From: Verrucomicrobiota bacterium | GTDB taxonomy: Bacteria > Verrucomicrobiota > Verrucomicrobiia > Limisphaerales > UBA9464 | Direction of reading: 5' to 3' | Length of the DNA stretch: 64,000 nucleotides | Assembly (NCBI GenBank): GCA_947454705.1 | Contig: CANGKZ010000020.1 | Location: 26,157 to 90,156 of the forward strand | In this document: positions 25,817 through 34,362 of the stretch, piece by piece | Numbering within the stretch: position 1 is the first letter of the stretch | How the letters are laid out: every line of letters starts with the position of its first letter | The notes under the pieces: model-generated | The model's database searches: none | What the model was told of the DNA's origin: nothing | Seen by the model: the letters and a program-made list of their open reading frames with translations, nothing else | Translations under genes and position numbers: made by a program

Positions 25817-27049
25817 TTAGTAGCTGGCGCGAATTCCGAGGAACACGCGGTTCCGGGAATAGCCACGAGCGAGAAGGTTGGAGCTCAGGTCATCGTAGGA
25901 GTACGAGGCCTCAGCGGAGAGGTTGGCGGTGATCTGGTAATCCAATCCACCGGAGACGGTGAAGAAGGTTTCAGACTTGCCGTCGATGGTGGCGCCGCCG
26001 CCGTGGAACTGGGAGTCCTGATACTGGGCGCTGGCGTGAGCACCGAGCTTGCCGGTGATCTGGTGGCGAATCACGCCATAGACACCCGTGCTCTCCTGAT
26101 CCTGAACGATGTTGCCGGCGAAGTTGAGGTCGACATCAGTCGCATTGCGCTGATGACGGACACCCACCTGAACACTGCTGCCAGGGGCGTAGCCGTACTT
26201 CAAGTTCGCATCAACGTACGGAGAAGTCTGGTTGTAGCCGAAGGCGTTGTAATCGTACTTGGTGATCTGAGCACCGCCGCGAACCGCACCAGTCAACTCA
26301 GGGCTGAAAGTGTGATCCAAACCACCGAAGAAATAGTGGGAGGTGTTGTCACGAGCCGAGGCGCGAAGGCCGCTGGCGAGGAACAAGCCGCCGTCATGCA
26401 CCACGGAACCATACTGATACCCGAGGACACCCACGGTGGTCGGAGCGAGCTGGTAGCGGAGGTTGAGGGAGGGAAGGTGCTCGACACGATTCAAAGCCGC
26501 CTTGAACGCAGCGTTTTCGTAGTCGTAGTAGCCGTTGTGGTAACCGACAACGACGCTCCACTTTGGGTCAATCGTGTAGCTCAGGCTGATATTTCCCTGA
26601 TTGTTCAGGTTGTTGCCTTCGGTACGGAAGAAGAGGCCGGAGAAGATTTCCTGAGGCTCCCGGGTCACCGAGAAGGAGTCGCTGGCGGCCAGAGACAGCT
26701 TTTCGTTGAACTTGTGATCCAAAGCCGCGCTGACGGCGTGCCCCTGATCCCAGTTGTTCTGCGCCTTCGAGGTACCATAGTACTTCGCGCTGTAGGCGTA
26801 GGAGAGGCTGACCGTGGTCGCCTCGAAGTGGGTGGCGTAGGAGAGGCTGGGGCTGACTTCGAAGCCGAAACTATCCACCTTCGCCGGACCAGCAGGCCGG
26901 GTGTAGATGTTGTCGTCGTAGAAACCGCGAAGCGAGGCACCGATGGTCCAGGGCTTGGAGCCTCCTTCCGAGGCAGTTGCAACACCTTGCAGAGAAAGGC
27001 TTGCAGCGCCGACGGACAACATTCCTGCGGTGCGGATGAACTTATTCAT
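25817..27049 (-). CDS. outer-membrane beta-barrel protein, putative exopolysaccharide pore
   Basis: The preferred ATG at 27049 gives 410 residues beginning MNKFIRTAGMLSVGAASLSL, a good signal peptide cleaved near VATASE. An in-frame GTG at 27070 is possible. The mature part is rich in alternating aromatic and polar beta-strand patterns (SLSYAYSAKYYG, ISLSYTIDPKWSVVVGYHNG, YEASY-like strands) and ends in an aromatic-terminated strand (VFLGIRASY), typical of an outer-membrane barrel. Encoded with a short OPX protein and a Wzz-BYK, it probably supplies the outer-membrane channel. It has its own promoter (27110-27138) and terminator, so it is likely expressed as a strong separate unit. Confidence 0.8.
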   Translation of the reverse strand: MNKFIRTAGMLSVGAASLSLQGVATASEGGSKPWTIGASLRGFYDDNIYTRPAGPAKVDSFGFEVSPSLSYATHFEATTVSLSYAYSAKYYGTSKAQNNWDQGHAVSAALDHKFNEKLSLAASDSFSVTREPQEIFSGLFFRTEGNNLNNQGNISLSYTIDPKWSVVVGYHNGYYDYENAAFKAALNRVEHLPSLNLRYQLAPTTVGVLGYQYGSVVHDGGLFLASGLRASARDNTSHYFFGGLDHTFSPELTGAVRGGAQITKYDYNAFGYNQTSPYVDANLKYGYAPGSSVQVGVRHQRNATDVDLNFAGNIVQDQESTGVYGVIRHQITGKLGAHASAQYQDSQFHGGGATIDGKSETFFTVSGGLDYQITANLSAEASYSYDDLSSNLLARGYSRNRVFLGIRASY

Positions 27050-27109
27050 ACAGAGAAAATCTTTGAGCACTCTTTGGAGGCAGTCGTTAACGAGCTAATT
27101 GGCATGTAG

Positions 27110-27138
27110 GTTGTAGAAACCGAAGTCCCAAGTGTCAA
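27110..27138 (-). promoter_or_regulatory. sigma70-like promoter for the outer-membrane barrel gene
   Basis: On the minus strand a perfect -35 TTGACA (27138-27133) is followed after 17 bases by TACAAC (27115-27110), a 4/6 match to the -10 consensus. It lies about 60 bases upstream of the ATG at 27049, giving a short leader. Confidence 0.65.
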
Positions 27139-27149
27139 CACACAAATCC

Positions 27150-29024
27150 CTAGCGGAGGGACTCTTCCGAGCTCTGGAATTGGGGTAGATTCCCCCCCGA
27201 CTCGTCTTTCCCCTCGAGTTCCCGAACGGCGGCCTGGGCCCGTACCATGCGAAAATAGAGACCGCCAAGCCCCACCAATTCGTCATGGGTGCCGCGCTCA
27301 ACGATGCGGCCGTGGTTCAGGACAAGAATTTGCGTTGCGTGGCGGATGGTGCTTAGCCGATGGGCCACCACGAAGCTGGTCCGCCCCTGCATGAGGCGCT
27401 CCAGTGCCTCCTGAATTCGACGTTCGGTGGCCGTGTCCACGCTGGCCGTCGCCTCATCAAGAATCAGGATCGGGGCATCCTTCAGCAGGGCGCGCGCGAT
27501 GGTGATCCGTTGTTTTTCGCCCACGCTGAGGCGAACGCCGCGCTCCCCGACCCGGGTGTCGTAGCCTTCCGGCAGGCGGTGAATGAAGTCGTGGCAATTG
27601 GCGGCCCGGGCCGCGGCTTCGAGATCCGCCTCCCCGGCGTCGAGGCGGCCGTACAGGATGTTCTCCCGGATCGTCCCATTGAACAAAAAGGGCTCCTGGC
27701 CCACGACAGCGATCTGGGATCGAAGCTGGGCGAGCGAGAATTCCCTGAGCTCACGTCCATCCACACGAATGCTTCCACCGGTGGCCTCGTAGAAACGCGG
27801 TAGAAGTTGCACCAAGGTTGATTTTCCAGCCCCGGTGGGACCAACGAGGGCAATCATTTCGCCCGGCGACGCCTTGAGGCTGACGTCCTCGAGGGCGACT
27901 CGATCCTTTCCATAGCGCGCGGTAACACCGAGGTATTCGACAGCCCCCGACAGCCGAAGCGGGGATGCGGAGGCCGGAGAGTTGGCACCGGAATCACCCG
28001 GTCCGGTTTCGATCGAGGTGTCCAGGATGTCGAACACCCGCTCACCGGCGGAACGCGCGCTCTGCAGCATTTGATTCAGCGAATGCAGCCGTCCCACGGG
28101 TTCGTAGAAGAGCCCGAGATAAAGAACGAACTCCACCAGCGCACCGACCTGCATCTGCCCCTGAATCACGAGTTTCCCGCCCACCCACAGCACGAGCACC
28201 AGACCCAGCGCGGAAGCACAGGACATGGCGGGATTGTACCACGCCCAGACTTTCATGACGGTCAGTGTTCCCTGCCTCAACTCGTCGGCGCGCTGCGCGA
28301 ACCGGGCGTCCTCGTGCACTTCGCGACCGAACGACTTGATCTGCCGGACCCCCTGAAGGTTGTCCATCAGCAGCGCATTCATCGCCGAGCTGGCCTCCCG
28401 CTGCGCCCGATACCGTTTGTGGGCGGTCAACGTGTACCAGAGCGCTCCCGCCAGCAGGATGGGAATGGGAACCAGGGCCACCAGCGCTAGGGTGGAATTG
28501 TTCAGGAAAAGCAGCGTGGCGACGCCGACGATTGCGACGATGGCCACGACGCCCTGCTCGGTTCCATCGATGAGCAGGCGCTCCATGGCCCCAACATCCT
28601 CCAGCACCCGGGTCATGAGATCTCCGGTGGCGCGATGATCGAACCAGGATTGAGGCAGCCGCTGGAGATGCCCGTAGAGCTGGCGTCGGATGTCGAGAAT
28701 CACCCGCTGTTCGAACACGTTGTTCAACCGGATGCGAAGCGAGTTGAACGAATCACGCAGGATGAACGCCCCGAGGAGGGAGAGGATCACCGGGGTGAGC
28801 AAGTCCGCCCGGTGTTCTCCGATCACCCGGTCGATTACCATCCGCGTCAGCTTGGGATAGCTCATCGCCGCCGCCTGGGAGAGCAGCGCGCAGGCAATCA
28901 CCCCGAGGGCCATGAAGGGATAGGGCTTCAGGTAGGTCCCCACGCGACTCACGATTTCCCACGTGGTGCGGGACTTCACCTTCATGGAAGGGTCCGTGGG
29001 AAGGGCCTGAATGTGTCGCGACAT
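27150..29024 (-). CDS. ABC exporter, MsbA-like (fused transmembrane and ATPase domains)
   Basis: This is a 624-residue half-transporter that should work as a homodimer in the inner membrane. The transmembrane domain (about 25-330, six helices) includes FDHRATGDLMTRVLEDVGAM as the first coupling region. The nucleotide-binding domain (about 365-600) has Walker A VGPTGAGKSTLV, Q-loop VVGQEPFLFNGTIREN, signature LSVGEKQR (a common variant of LSGGQ in this family), Walker B ILILDEATASVD and H-loop VVAHRLSTI. Substrates in the family include lipid A and lipid-linked glycans. Next to an exopolysaccharide locus with no visible Wzx flippase it could move lipid-linked sugars, but lipid or drug export is equally possible. 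It diverges from mutL. Confidence 0.88.
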   Translation of the reverse strand: MSRHIQALPTDPSMKVKSRTTWEIVSRVGTYLKPYPFMALGVIACALLSQAAAMSYPKLTRMVIDRVIGEHRADLLTPVILSLLGAFILRDSFNSLRIRLNNVFEQRVILDIRRQLYGHLQRLPQSWFDHRATGDLMTRVLEDVGAMERLLIDGTEQGVVAIVAIVGVATLLFLNNSTLALVALVPIPILLAGALWYTLTAHKRYRAQREASSAMNALLMDNLQGVRQIKSFGREVHEDARFAQRADELRQGTLTVMKVWAWYNPAMSCASALGLVLVLWVGGKLVIQGQMQVGALVEFVLYLGLFYEPVGRLHSLNQMLQSARSAGERVFDILDTSIETGPGDSGANSPASASPLRLSGAVEYLGVTARYGKDRVALEDVSLKASPGEMIALVGPTGAGKSTLVQLLPRFYEATGGSIRVDGRELREFSLAQLRSQIAVVGQEPFLFNGTIRENILYGRLDAGEADLEAAARAANCHDFIHRLPEGYDTRVGERGVRLSVGEKQRITIARALLKDAPILILDEATASVDTATERRIQEALERLMQGRTSFVVAHRLSTIRHATQILVLNHGRIVERGTHDELVGLGGLYFRMVRAQAAVRELEGKDESGGNLPQFQSSEESLR

Positions 29025-29128
29025 GTCCGCGAGTGGTTAACCCAGGAACGCCTGCGGCACAAATCCGAACCCGGATTGATGTTCCCTGGACTTCCCGCGT
29101 CCGGCCCCGCCGTTTACGGTCCAGCCCT

Positions 29129-31162
29129 GTGAACCGCATCCGACTCCTCCCGGAGCAAGTCGCCAATCAAATCGCTGCCGGCGAAGTCGTGGAACGTCCC
29201 GCCAGCGTGGTGAAGGAGTTGGTGGAGAATTCGCTCGATGCCGAGTCCACGCGTATCCAGGTCGAGATCGGAGCCGGCGGACGCAGTCTGATCCGCGTCA
29301 CCGACGACGGACTCGGGATGAGCCGCGACGACGCGTTGATGTGCCTCGAGCGCCACGCCACCTCCAAGTTGCGGCGCGCCGAGGACCTGGCCGCGATTGC
29401 GACCATGGGCTTTCGCGGCGAAGCCATTCCGAGCATCGCCAGCGTGAGCCGGTTCACGCTGACCACGCGGGAACGCCAGTCCGAGGCCCTCGAGGCGACG
29501 CAGGTGATCATCCACGGCGGGAAAATTCTCGAAGTGAAGGCCGCGGCGTTTCCCAGCGGAACCTCGGTCGAGGTGCGGCAGCTGTTTTTCAATCTTCCCG
29601 CGCGCCGGAAATTCCTGCGCAGCGAGGAAACCGAACGATCCCACATCCAGCAGTACCTCACCCTCGCCGCACTCGCCTGGCCGTCGGTCGCCTTCACGTT
29701 GACCATCGACGGACGGGTCACCTGGCAATGCTCCTCGGTGCAATCTGCGTCGGGTCCGGAGGCATTGCGCGAGCGACTGAGGCAGGTGCTGGGGACCGAT
29801 GTTCCGTTGCTTCCAGTAGATTTCACCGCGCAGGTGGAAGAGGCGCGGGACCTGGACGCCCTCGCCTCCGGCCACGACGGGCCCGGCGGTGCGCGGCCCA
29901 CCACGCCCTTCCGGGTGTGGGGCTTCATTGGAGCCCCCGGGGTTTCCCGCAGCACCCGCGAGCAGCAGTTCCTGTTCGTCAACCGACGGCCGGTGGAGAA
30001 TCGCGGCCTCAACTTCGCCCTGCTCGAAGGGTACCACACGGCGTTGATGAAGGGGCGCTACCCGGTTTGTTGCCTGTTCGTGGAACTCGATCCGGCGGCG
30101 GTGGACGTGAACGTGCATCCGCAAAAACGCGAGGTGCGCTTCCGCGAAGAGGCGGCCGTGCGGCGCCTTGTGGGACGCGCGGTGCGCGAGGTCTTGCTCC
30201 AGTTTCATTCCCAATCCGCAGACCCGGCAGCGGGAGCAGCAGCGGCGGCGGTGAACGTTTCCCCGGAGTCCCCTGCCCTCGCCTTCACACTGAACGAAAC
30301 CCCGGCGGTCAAGGCGACGCCCCCTGCCGCTCAGCAGACCACCCTCGGGTTTGCGGCAGCGGATTCGGCCCCTGCACCACGATTGGTGCCACCACCTCCC
30401 GTCACCACGGTCGGGACAGCGGGAGCCCGGTTTCCGGCGCATCCGCAGGTGGCCGCATTTTCTCCGGCACCCACAGGCTCGGTACCGAAATTGGTACAGC
30501 CTTCCGTTCCATCGGCGCCGCCGTCCCTGATTCGACCCGCAGTGCCCGCACCGGGCTCGGGGCCAGTTCCGTTGCTTCAGGTTCCCATGCGCCTGGTGGG
30601 TGTGGTGGGGAGACTTTACGTGGTGCTCGAGTCGGATCGCGGGATGGTCCTGCTCGACCAGCACGCCGCGCACGAGCGGATCCTGTTCGAACAGATGATC
30701 GCCCGGCTGGAGGCCAACGGGGATGCGGCATCGCAGCGGCTTCTGCTGCCGGAAACGGTGGAGCTGCCCCCGCGCGACGCCGTGTTCCTGCGCGAGCATC
30801 TGGACACGCTGTCACGGCTCGGGGTCGGACTTCGGGAGTTCGGGGATCGGACGTTTCTGCTCGATGCCCTGCCGCCGTTTGTGAAGGCGGGGCAGCCGCG
30901 TCAGTTCGTGCTAGAGCTCGTGGATGCGCTCAAGGCCGCGGGCACCGGGGTGAATTCGGTGCGGCTCGGGGAAGATGTGATCGCCAAGACCGTGTGTCGC
31001 CACGCGGTGAAGGCGAACGACCCGCTGGCCGGACGCGAACTGGAGCGGCTGATCGACGATCTGCGCCGCTGCACCATGCCCTACACCTGTCCGCACGGGC
31101 GTCCCACATTGATCGAGATGGGATGGCGCGAGCTGGAAAAGAAATTCGGCCGCACCGGCTGA
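29129..31162 (+). CDS. mutL: DNA mismatch repair protein MutL
   Basis: MutL links MutS mismatch recognition to strand incision. The GTG at 29129 gives 677 residues beginning VNRIRLLPEQVANQIAAGEVV, the canonical MutL start; codons upstream in frame do not resemble the family. The GHKL ATPase domain has VKELVENSLDA (catalytic Glu and Asn), DDGLGM and GFRGEAIPSIASVS. The transducer domain has FVNRRPVEN and VDVNVHPQKREVRF. A Pro/Ala-rich linker (about 385-495) precedes the C-terminal dimerisation domain with LLDQHAAHERILFEQ. The end carries CRHAVKAND and CPHGRPTLIEM. The DQHAAHERI motif family marks endonuclease-type MutLs; whether a full metal site (DQHAXXEX4E) is formed should be checked. Confidence 0.96.
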   Translation: MNRIRLLPEQVANQIAAGEVVERPASVVKELVENSLDAESTRIQVEIGAGGRSLIRVTDDGLGMSRDDALMCLERHATSKLRRAEDLAAIATMGFRGEAIPSIASVSRFTLTTRERQSEALEATQVIIHGGKILEVKAAAFPSGTSVEVRQLFFNLPARRKFLRSEETERSHIQQYLTLAALAWPSVAFTLTIDGRVTWQCSSVQSASGPEALRERLRQVLGTDVPLLPVDFTAQVEEARDLDALASGHDGPGGARPTTPFRVWGFIGAPGVSRSTREQQFLFVNRRPVENRGLNFALLEGYHTALMKGRYPVCCLFVELDPAAVDVNVHPQKREVRFREEAAVRRLVGRAVREVLLQFHSQSADPAAGAAAAAVNVSPESPALAFTLNETPAVKATPPAAQQTTLGFAAADSAPAPRLVPPPPVTTVGTAGARFPAHPQVAAFSPAPTGSVPKLVQPSVPSAPPSLIRPAVPAPGSGPVPLLQVPMRLVGVVGRLYVVLESDRGMVLLDQHAAHERILFEQMIARLEANGDAASQRLLLPETVELPPRDAVFLREHLDTLSRLGVGLREFGDRTFLLDALPPFVKAGQPRQFVLELVDALKAAGTGVNSVRLGEDVIAKTVCRHAVKANDPLAGRELERLIDDLRRCTMPYTCPHGRPTLIEMGWRELEKKFGRTG

Positions 31163-31243
31163 CCCGCCGCGCCGGGGATCCTCCGTCAAAACCGACGCGC
31201 GCTTGGCATTCGGCCCCGGGCTGTGTCATATCCCGTGTCCGAC

Positions 31244-32677
31244 ATGGATTACGAAGCGGTCATTGGCCTGGAAACCCACGTTCAGTTGAAGACGCACTCC
31301 AAAATGTGGTGCGCCTGCCCCAACGCCTTTGGCTCGGATCCGAACACCAATGTCTGCCCCATTTGCCTGGGCCTTCCCGGCGTGCTGCCGGTGGCCAATG
31401 AAGAGGCGATGCGGCTCACCGTGTTGACGGGATTGTTGCTGAACTGCGAGATCCCGCGCTTCGCCAAATTTGATCGGAAAAACTACTTCTATCCCGATTC
31501 GCCGAAAAACTACCAGGTCACCCAGTACGATCGTCCGAGCACCCAAACCGGCTGGCTCGACTTCGAGTTCAAGGGCGCTCCCACGGGCTTGGCGCGCGTG
31601 CGGATCACCCGGGCGCATCTCGAGGAGGACGTGGGGAAGAACAACCATTTTGACCGCCACAGCGGCGTGGATTTCAACCGCGCGGGCGTGCCGCTGCTGG
31701 AGATTGTGTCGGAGCCCGACCTGACCAGCGCGGACATGGCGTACGAGTATTTGAACGCGTTGAAGGACGTGCTCATGCGCGCCGGCGTGTCGGACTGCGA
31801 CATGGAAAAGGGCATGGTCCGGTGCGATGTGAACGTGTCGGTCCGCCCGGTGGGGGCCACCAAGCTCGGCGCCAAGATCGAGATCAAGAACATGAACTCG
31901 TTCTCAGGCGTCCGTCGCGCGCTGGAGTATGAGATCCCGCGTCAGATGGAAGCGGTTCGACGCGGCGAAGTGCTGCGTCAGGAGACGCGTCGATGGGACG
32001 ACGAGGGCGGCATCACCGAGCTGATGCGGACCAAGGAAGATGCGCACGATTACCGCTATTTTCCGGAGCCGGATCTCATGCCGTTTGCTCCGACGGATGC
32101 GTGGCTGGAGGAAGTGCGGGCCCGCGTGCCGGAGCTTCCGTTGCAGCGCAAGCAGCGGTTGATCCGTGATTTCGGTCTTCCCGCGGGCGATGCGCAGGTG
32201 TTGACCGACAATCTCGCGCTCGGCCGTTTCTTCGAGGCTGCGGCCACCGGATTCAAGAACCCCAAGGCGGTTGCGAACTGGGTCATCAACACCCTCGCCG
32301 CGCGTCTCGCCGAAACCGGCGAGGAAATCAGCGCGCTGAAGCTCACCCCGGCTACGGTGCGCGAGCTGGTTGAGCTGGTCGATTCGGGCAAGATCAGCGG
32401 CAAGATCGCCCAGGAAGTCTTTGCGGAATGCTACGCGTCGGGAGCCACGCCGTCCTCGGTGGTGGAATCCAAGGGGCTGTCGCAGGTGAGCGACAGCGGA
32501 GCCATCGAGGCGCTGGCGGACCAGGTCATTGCGGCCAATCCGGGACCGGCTGCCGATTTCAAAGCCGGCAAGGTGGCGGCGTTGAACTTCCTGAAGGGCC
32601 AGTTGATGAAGCTCTCCAAGGGCAAGGCGAATCCCGGGATGGCCGGTGAAGTTCTCGAGCGCAAATTGCGCGCCTGA
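31244..32677 (+). CDS. gatB: Asp-tRNA(Asn)/Glu-tRNA(Gln) amidotransferase subunit B
   Basis: GatB is the kinase subunit of GatCAB, which converts misacylated Glu-tRNA(Gln) or Asp-tRNA(Asn). From the ATG at 31244 the product begins MDYEAVIGLETHVQLKTHSK, as in other GatB proteins; in-frame GTGs at 31223 and 31235 are alternatives. Visible family blocks are NVCPICLGLPGVLPV (zinc-site region), DRKNYFYPDSPKNYQVTQYD, RAHLEEDVGK, DFNRAGVPLLEIVSEPD and EIKNMNSFSGVRRALEYEI. The C-terminal GatB/YqeY helical domain has SGKISGKIAQEVF. gatA and gatC are not next to it, so subunits are scattered in this genome. Confidence 0.96.
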   Translation: MDYEAVIGLETHVQLKTHSKMWCACPNAFGSDPNTNVCPICLGLPGVLPVANEEAMRLTVLTGLLLNCEIPRFAKFDRKNYFYPDSPKNYQVTQYDRPSTQTGWLDFEFKGAPTGLARVRITRAHLEEDVGKNNHFDRHSGVDFNRAGVPLLEIVSEPDLTSADMAYEYLNALKDVLMRAGVSDCDMEKGMVRCDVNVSVRPVGATKLGAKIEIKNMNSFSGVRRALEYEIPRQMEAVRRGEVLRQETRRWDDEGGITELMRTKEDAHDYRYFPEPDLMPFAPTDAWLEEVRARVPELPLQRKQRLIRDFGLPAGDAQVLTDNLALGRFFEAAATGFKNPKAVANWVINTLAARLAETGEEISALKLTPATVRELVELVDSGKISGKIAQEVFAECYASGATPSSVVESKGLSQVSDSGAIEALADQVIAANPGPAADFKAGKVAALNFLKGQLMKLSKGKANPGMAGEVLERKLRA

Positions 32678-32747
32678 TCCGCTCCCGATCCCCTCCCTTT
32701 CCGTTCAAAGCCCCCATCCGCAGAATCGCCAACCCCAGACCACCGTC

Positions 32748-33503
32748 GTGAAAACTCCGTTGCAACAACTGCTTTGGCTGTCCCACGAGCTCGGACGGGA
32801 ATCGCGGGATCTCGTTCAGCTGGCCGAGGGCAATGTGTCCGCGCGGATCGATTCCGACCGCTTTCTGGTCAAGGCCGCCGGCACCTCGCTGGGTACGCTC
32901 AAACCCTCGGAGGTGGTGGAGTGCCACACCAAGCGAATCCTCGCGCTGCTGGAGGCGCCGTTGATGGATCTGTCCGATCTGGACAAGGTACTGGTGGAAG
33001 CACGGGTGGATCAGAACGCCCGGGTTCCTTCGCCCGATGCTGCGTTCCACTCGCTGTTGCTGCAGTTGGAGGGCGTGAATTTCGTGGCGCACTGCTCTCC
33101 GACGTCGTGCCTGCAGATTGTCTGCTCCCGCATGGCCGAGGCGTTCGCCGAACAGCGTCTGTATCCCGAGCAGGTGCTCGATTGCGGGACGGCCTCGGTG
33201 TTCGTTCCTTACTCGGATCCCGGCAGCCCCTTGGCGCGCGAAATCCAGGGACGAATCAGCGTGTTCATGCGCCGCGGGCACGGGCCAACGCCCCGCCTGA
33301 TCATCCTTCAAAACCGCGGAATCGTCGCCCTCGGAGCCACCCCGCAGTCCGTCCTCAGCACCATCCTCGCCGCGGAAAAGGCCGCCCGGGTGTTTGTGGG
33401 GACCGCAGCGCTCGGCGGACCGGCAATGCTCAAGCCGGGGCAGATTCAGAAGATCGATCAACCCGCAGCAGGGACTCCCCGGGTTCGTTTTCTCAAGCAA
33501 TAG
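32748..33503 (+). CDS. class II aldolase/adducin-fold protein lacking metal-site histidines
   Basis: From the GTG at 32748 the protein has 251 residues. LAEGNVSARI, FLVKAAGTSLGTLKPSEVV and PSPDAAFHSLLL match the class II aldolase/adducin fold. In active enzymes a His-x-His pair and a third His in NHG bind zinc. Here the first site reads AHCSPTS (second His replaced by Ser), and the third reads ILQNRGIVALG (His replaced by Arg). A catalytic zinc site of the fuculose-phosphate aldolase kind therefore looks absent. It may be a structural or regulatory homologue, or use a different chemistry. It lies 70 bases after gatB. Confidence 0.75.
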   Translation: MKTPLQQLLWLSHELGRESRDLVQLAEGNVSARIDSDRFLVKAAGTSLGTLKPSEVVECHTKRILALLEAPLMDLSDLDKVLVEARVDQNARVPSPDAAFHSLLLQLEGVNFVAHCSPTSCLQIVCSRMAEAFAEQRLYPEQVLDCGTASVFVPYSDPGSPLAREIQGRISVFMRRGHGPTPRLIILQNRGIVALGATPQSVLSTILAAEKAARVFVGTAALGGPAMLKPGQIQKIDQPAAGTPRVRFLKQ

Positions 33504-33508
33504 GCCGG

Positions 33509-33535
33509 GGCCGCCGATGCATTCCTGCAGCGGCC
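33509..33535 (+). terminator. hairpin after the class II aldolase-like gene
   Basis: GGCCGC (33509-33514) pairs with GCGGCC (33530-33535), with an inner self-complementary TGCA-TTCC-TGCA. It follows the stop codon closely, but no T run follows, so it may be a stability element rather than an intrinsic terminator. Confidence 0.35.
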
Positions 33536-33686
33536 TGGAGCGCGGACGGGCTGCATTCATCTGCGGTTGGATGCGCCGCGCCGTCCCAGTCTTTCGTTGC
33601 AAATTCCTCAAGAACTCCTTACCAACAACCATGCCGGTGCTGGATTCCAAGGTTGTCGAGATTCGAACCCACCGCCGGTTGGCCGG

Positions 33687-34226
33687 ATGACCGCCCCCCC
33701 CTCCACATTGGTCTCGTCGCGGCGTTCACGCACGAGCGCAGGGCTCCTGATGTACCGACACCAGAAGAGCCAGCTGGAGGTTTTCATCGCCCGTCCGGGC
33801 GGCCCGTGGTTCCCCCATCGGGATGTGGATTTCTGGACCATTCCCAAGGGCGAGGTGGAAGCGGGCGAGTCCCTGCTCTCCGCCGCGATCCGTGAATTCA
33901 AGGAAGAGGTCGGCATCACCCCGGCTGGTCCGTATCTCACCCTCGGGTCCATTCGCCAAAAAGGCGGCAAGACGGTTCATGCTTGGGCGTTTGCAGGGGA
34001 TTGGGACGGATTGCCGATTCAGAGCAACGTCATCCGCGTCGAGTGGCCTCCGGGCTCGGGAACCTTTTCGCCCTGGCCGGAAATTGATACGGCTGCGTTC
34101 TTTCCGCTCGATCAGGCGCGGGCGCGCATGAAGATCGCCCAGCATCCCCTTCTCGATCGCCTAGCCGAGGCCCTGAAATCGCCTTCCACCGCGGTTTACG
34201 TGGATTCGGTGCCGCAGCCGTCCTGA
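33687..34226 (+). CDS. NUDIX hydrolase
   Basis: The ATG at 33687 gives 179 residues. The Nudix box is perfect (GEVEAGESLLSAAIREFKEE followed by VGI), with IPKG just before it and an N-terminal SAGLLMYRHQ strand, as in Ap4A/ADP-ribose-type and related housekeeping NUDIX proteins. It hydrolyses a nucleoside diphosphate linked to another moiety; WTIPKGEVEAGE and a downstream FSPWPEIDTAAFFPLDQAR resemble the small predicted NTP-pyrophosphohydrolases. The exact substrate is unknown. It is probably closed by a bidirectional hairpin at 34258-34303. Confidence 0.88.
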   Translation: MTAPPSTLVSSRRSRTSAGLLMYRHQKSQLEVFIARPGGPWFPHRDVDFWTIPKGEVEAGESLLSAAIREFKEEVGITPAGPYLTLGSIRQKGGKTVHAWAFAGDWDGLPIQSNVIRVEWPPGSGTFSPWPEIDTAAFFPLDQARARMKIAQHPLLDRLAEALKSPSTAVYVDSVPQPS

Positions 34227-34257
34227 TCGCCGCCACGAGGCCGGCCGGCCGTTTCAA

Positions 34258-34303
34258 CGAAAACCGGGTGCTGCAGGAATTCCCCACAGACACCCGGTTT
34301 CGA
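34258..34303. terminator. bidirectional hairpin between NUDIX and Dabb genes
   Basis: AAACCGGGTG (34261-34270) and CACCCGGTTT (34291-34300) form a perfect 10-bp stem, extended by CTG/CAG inside and CGA/TCG outside, between convergent gene ends. A-rich and T-rich ends flank the stem, suiting two-way termination. Confidence 0.6.
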
Positions 34304-34362
34304 ACTTCGTTTGAGTCTGAGTCCAAGCTTCAGTCGCCCGTCGACGCAGGCCCAACCTCAAC

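Noticed and set aside
27099..27115. Sigma-54-like TTGGCATG...TTGT on the plus strand
   Set aside because: It points into the 3' end of the ABC exporter gene with no plus-strand gene downstream, and it overlaps the -10 of the minus-strand sigma70-like promoter.
33655..33685. GATTCGAACCC block resembling a tRNA T-arm on the minus strand
   Set aside because: The T-stem does not pair properly, and no acceptor stem or anticodon arm can be built around it.
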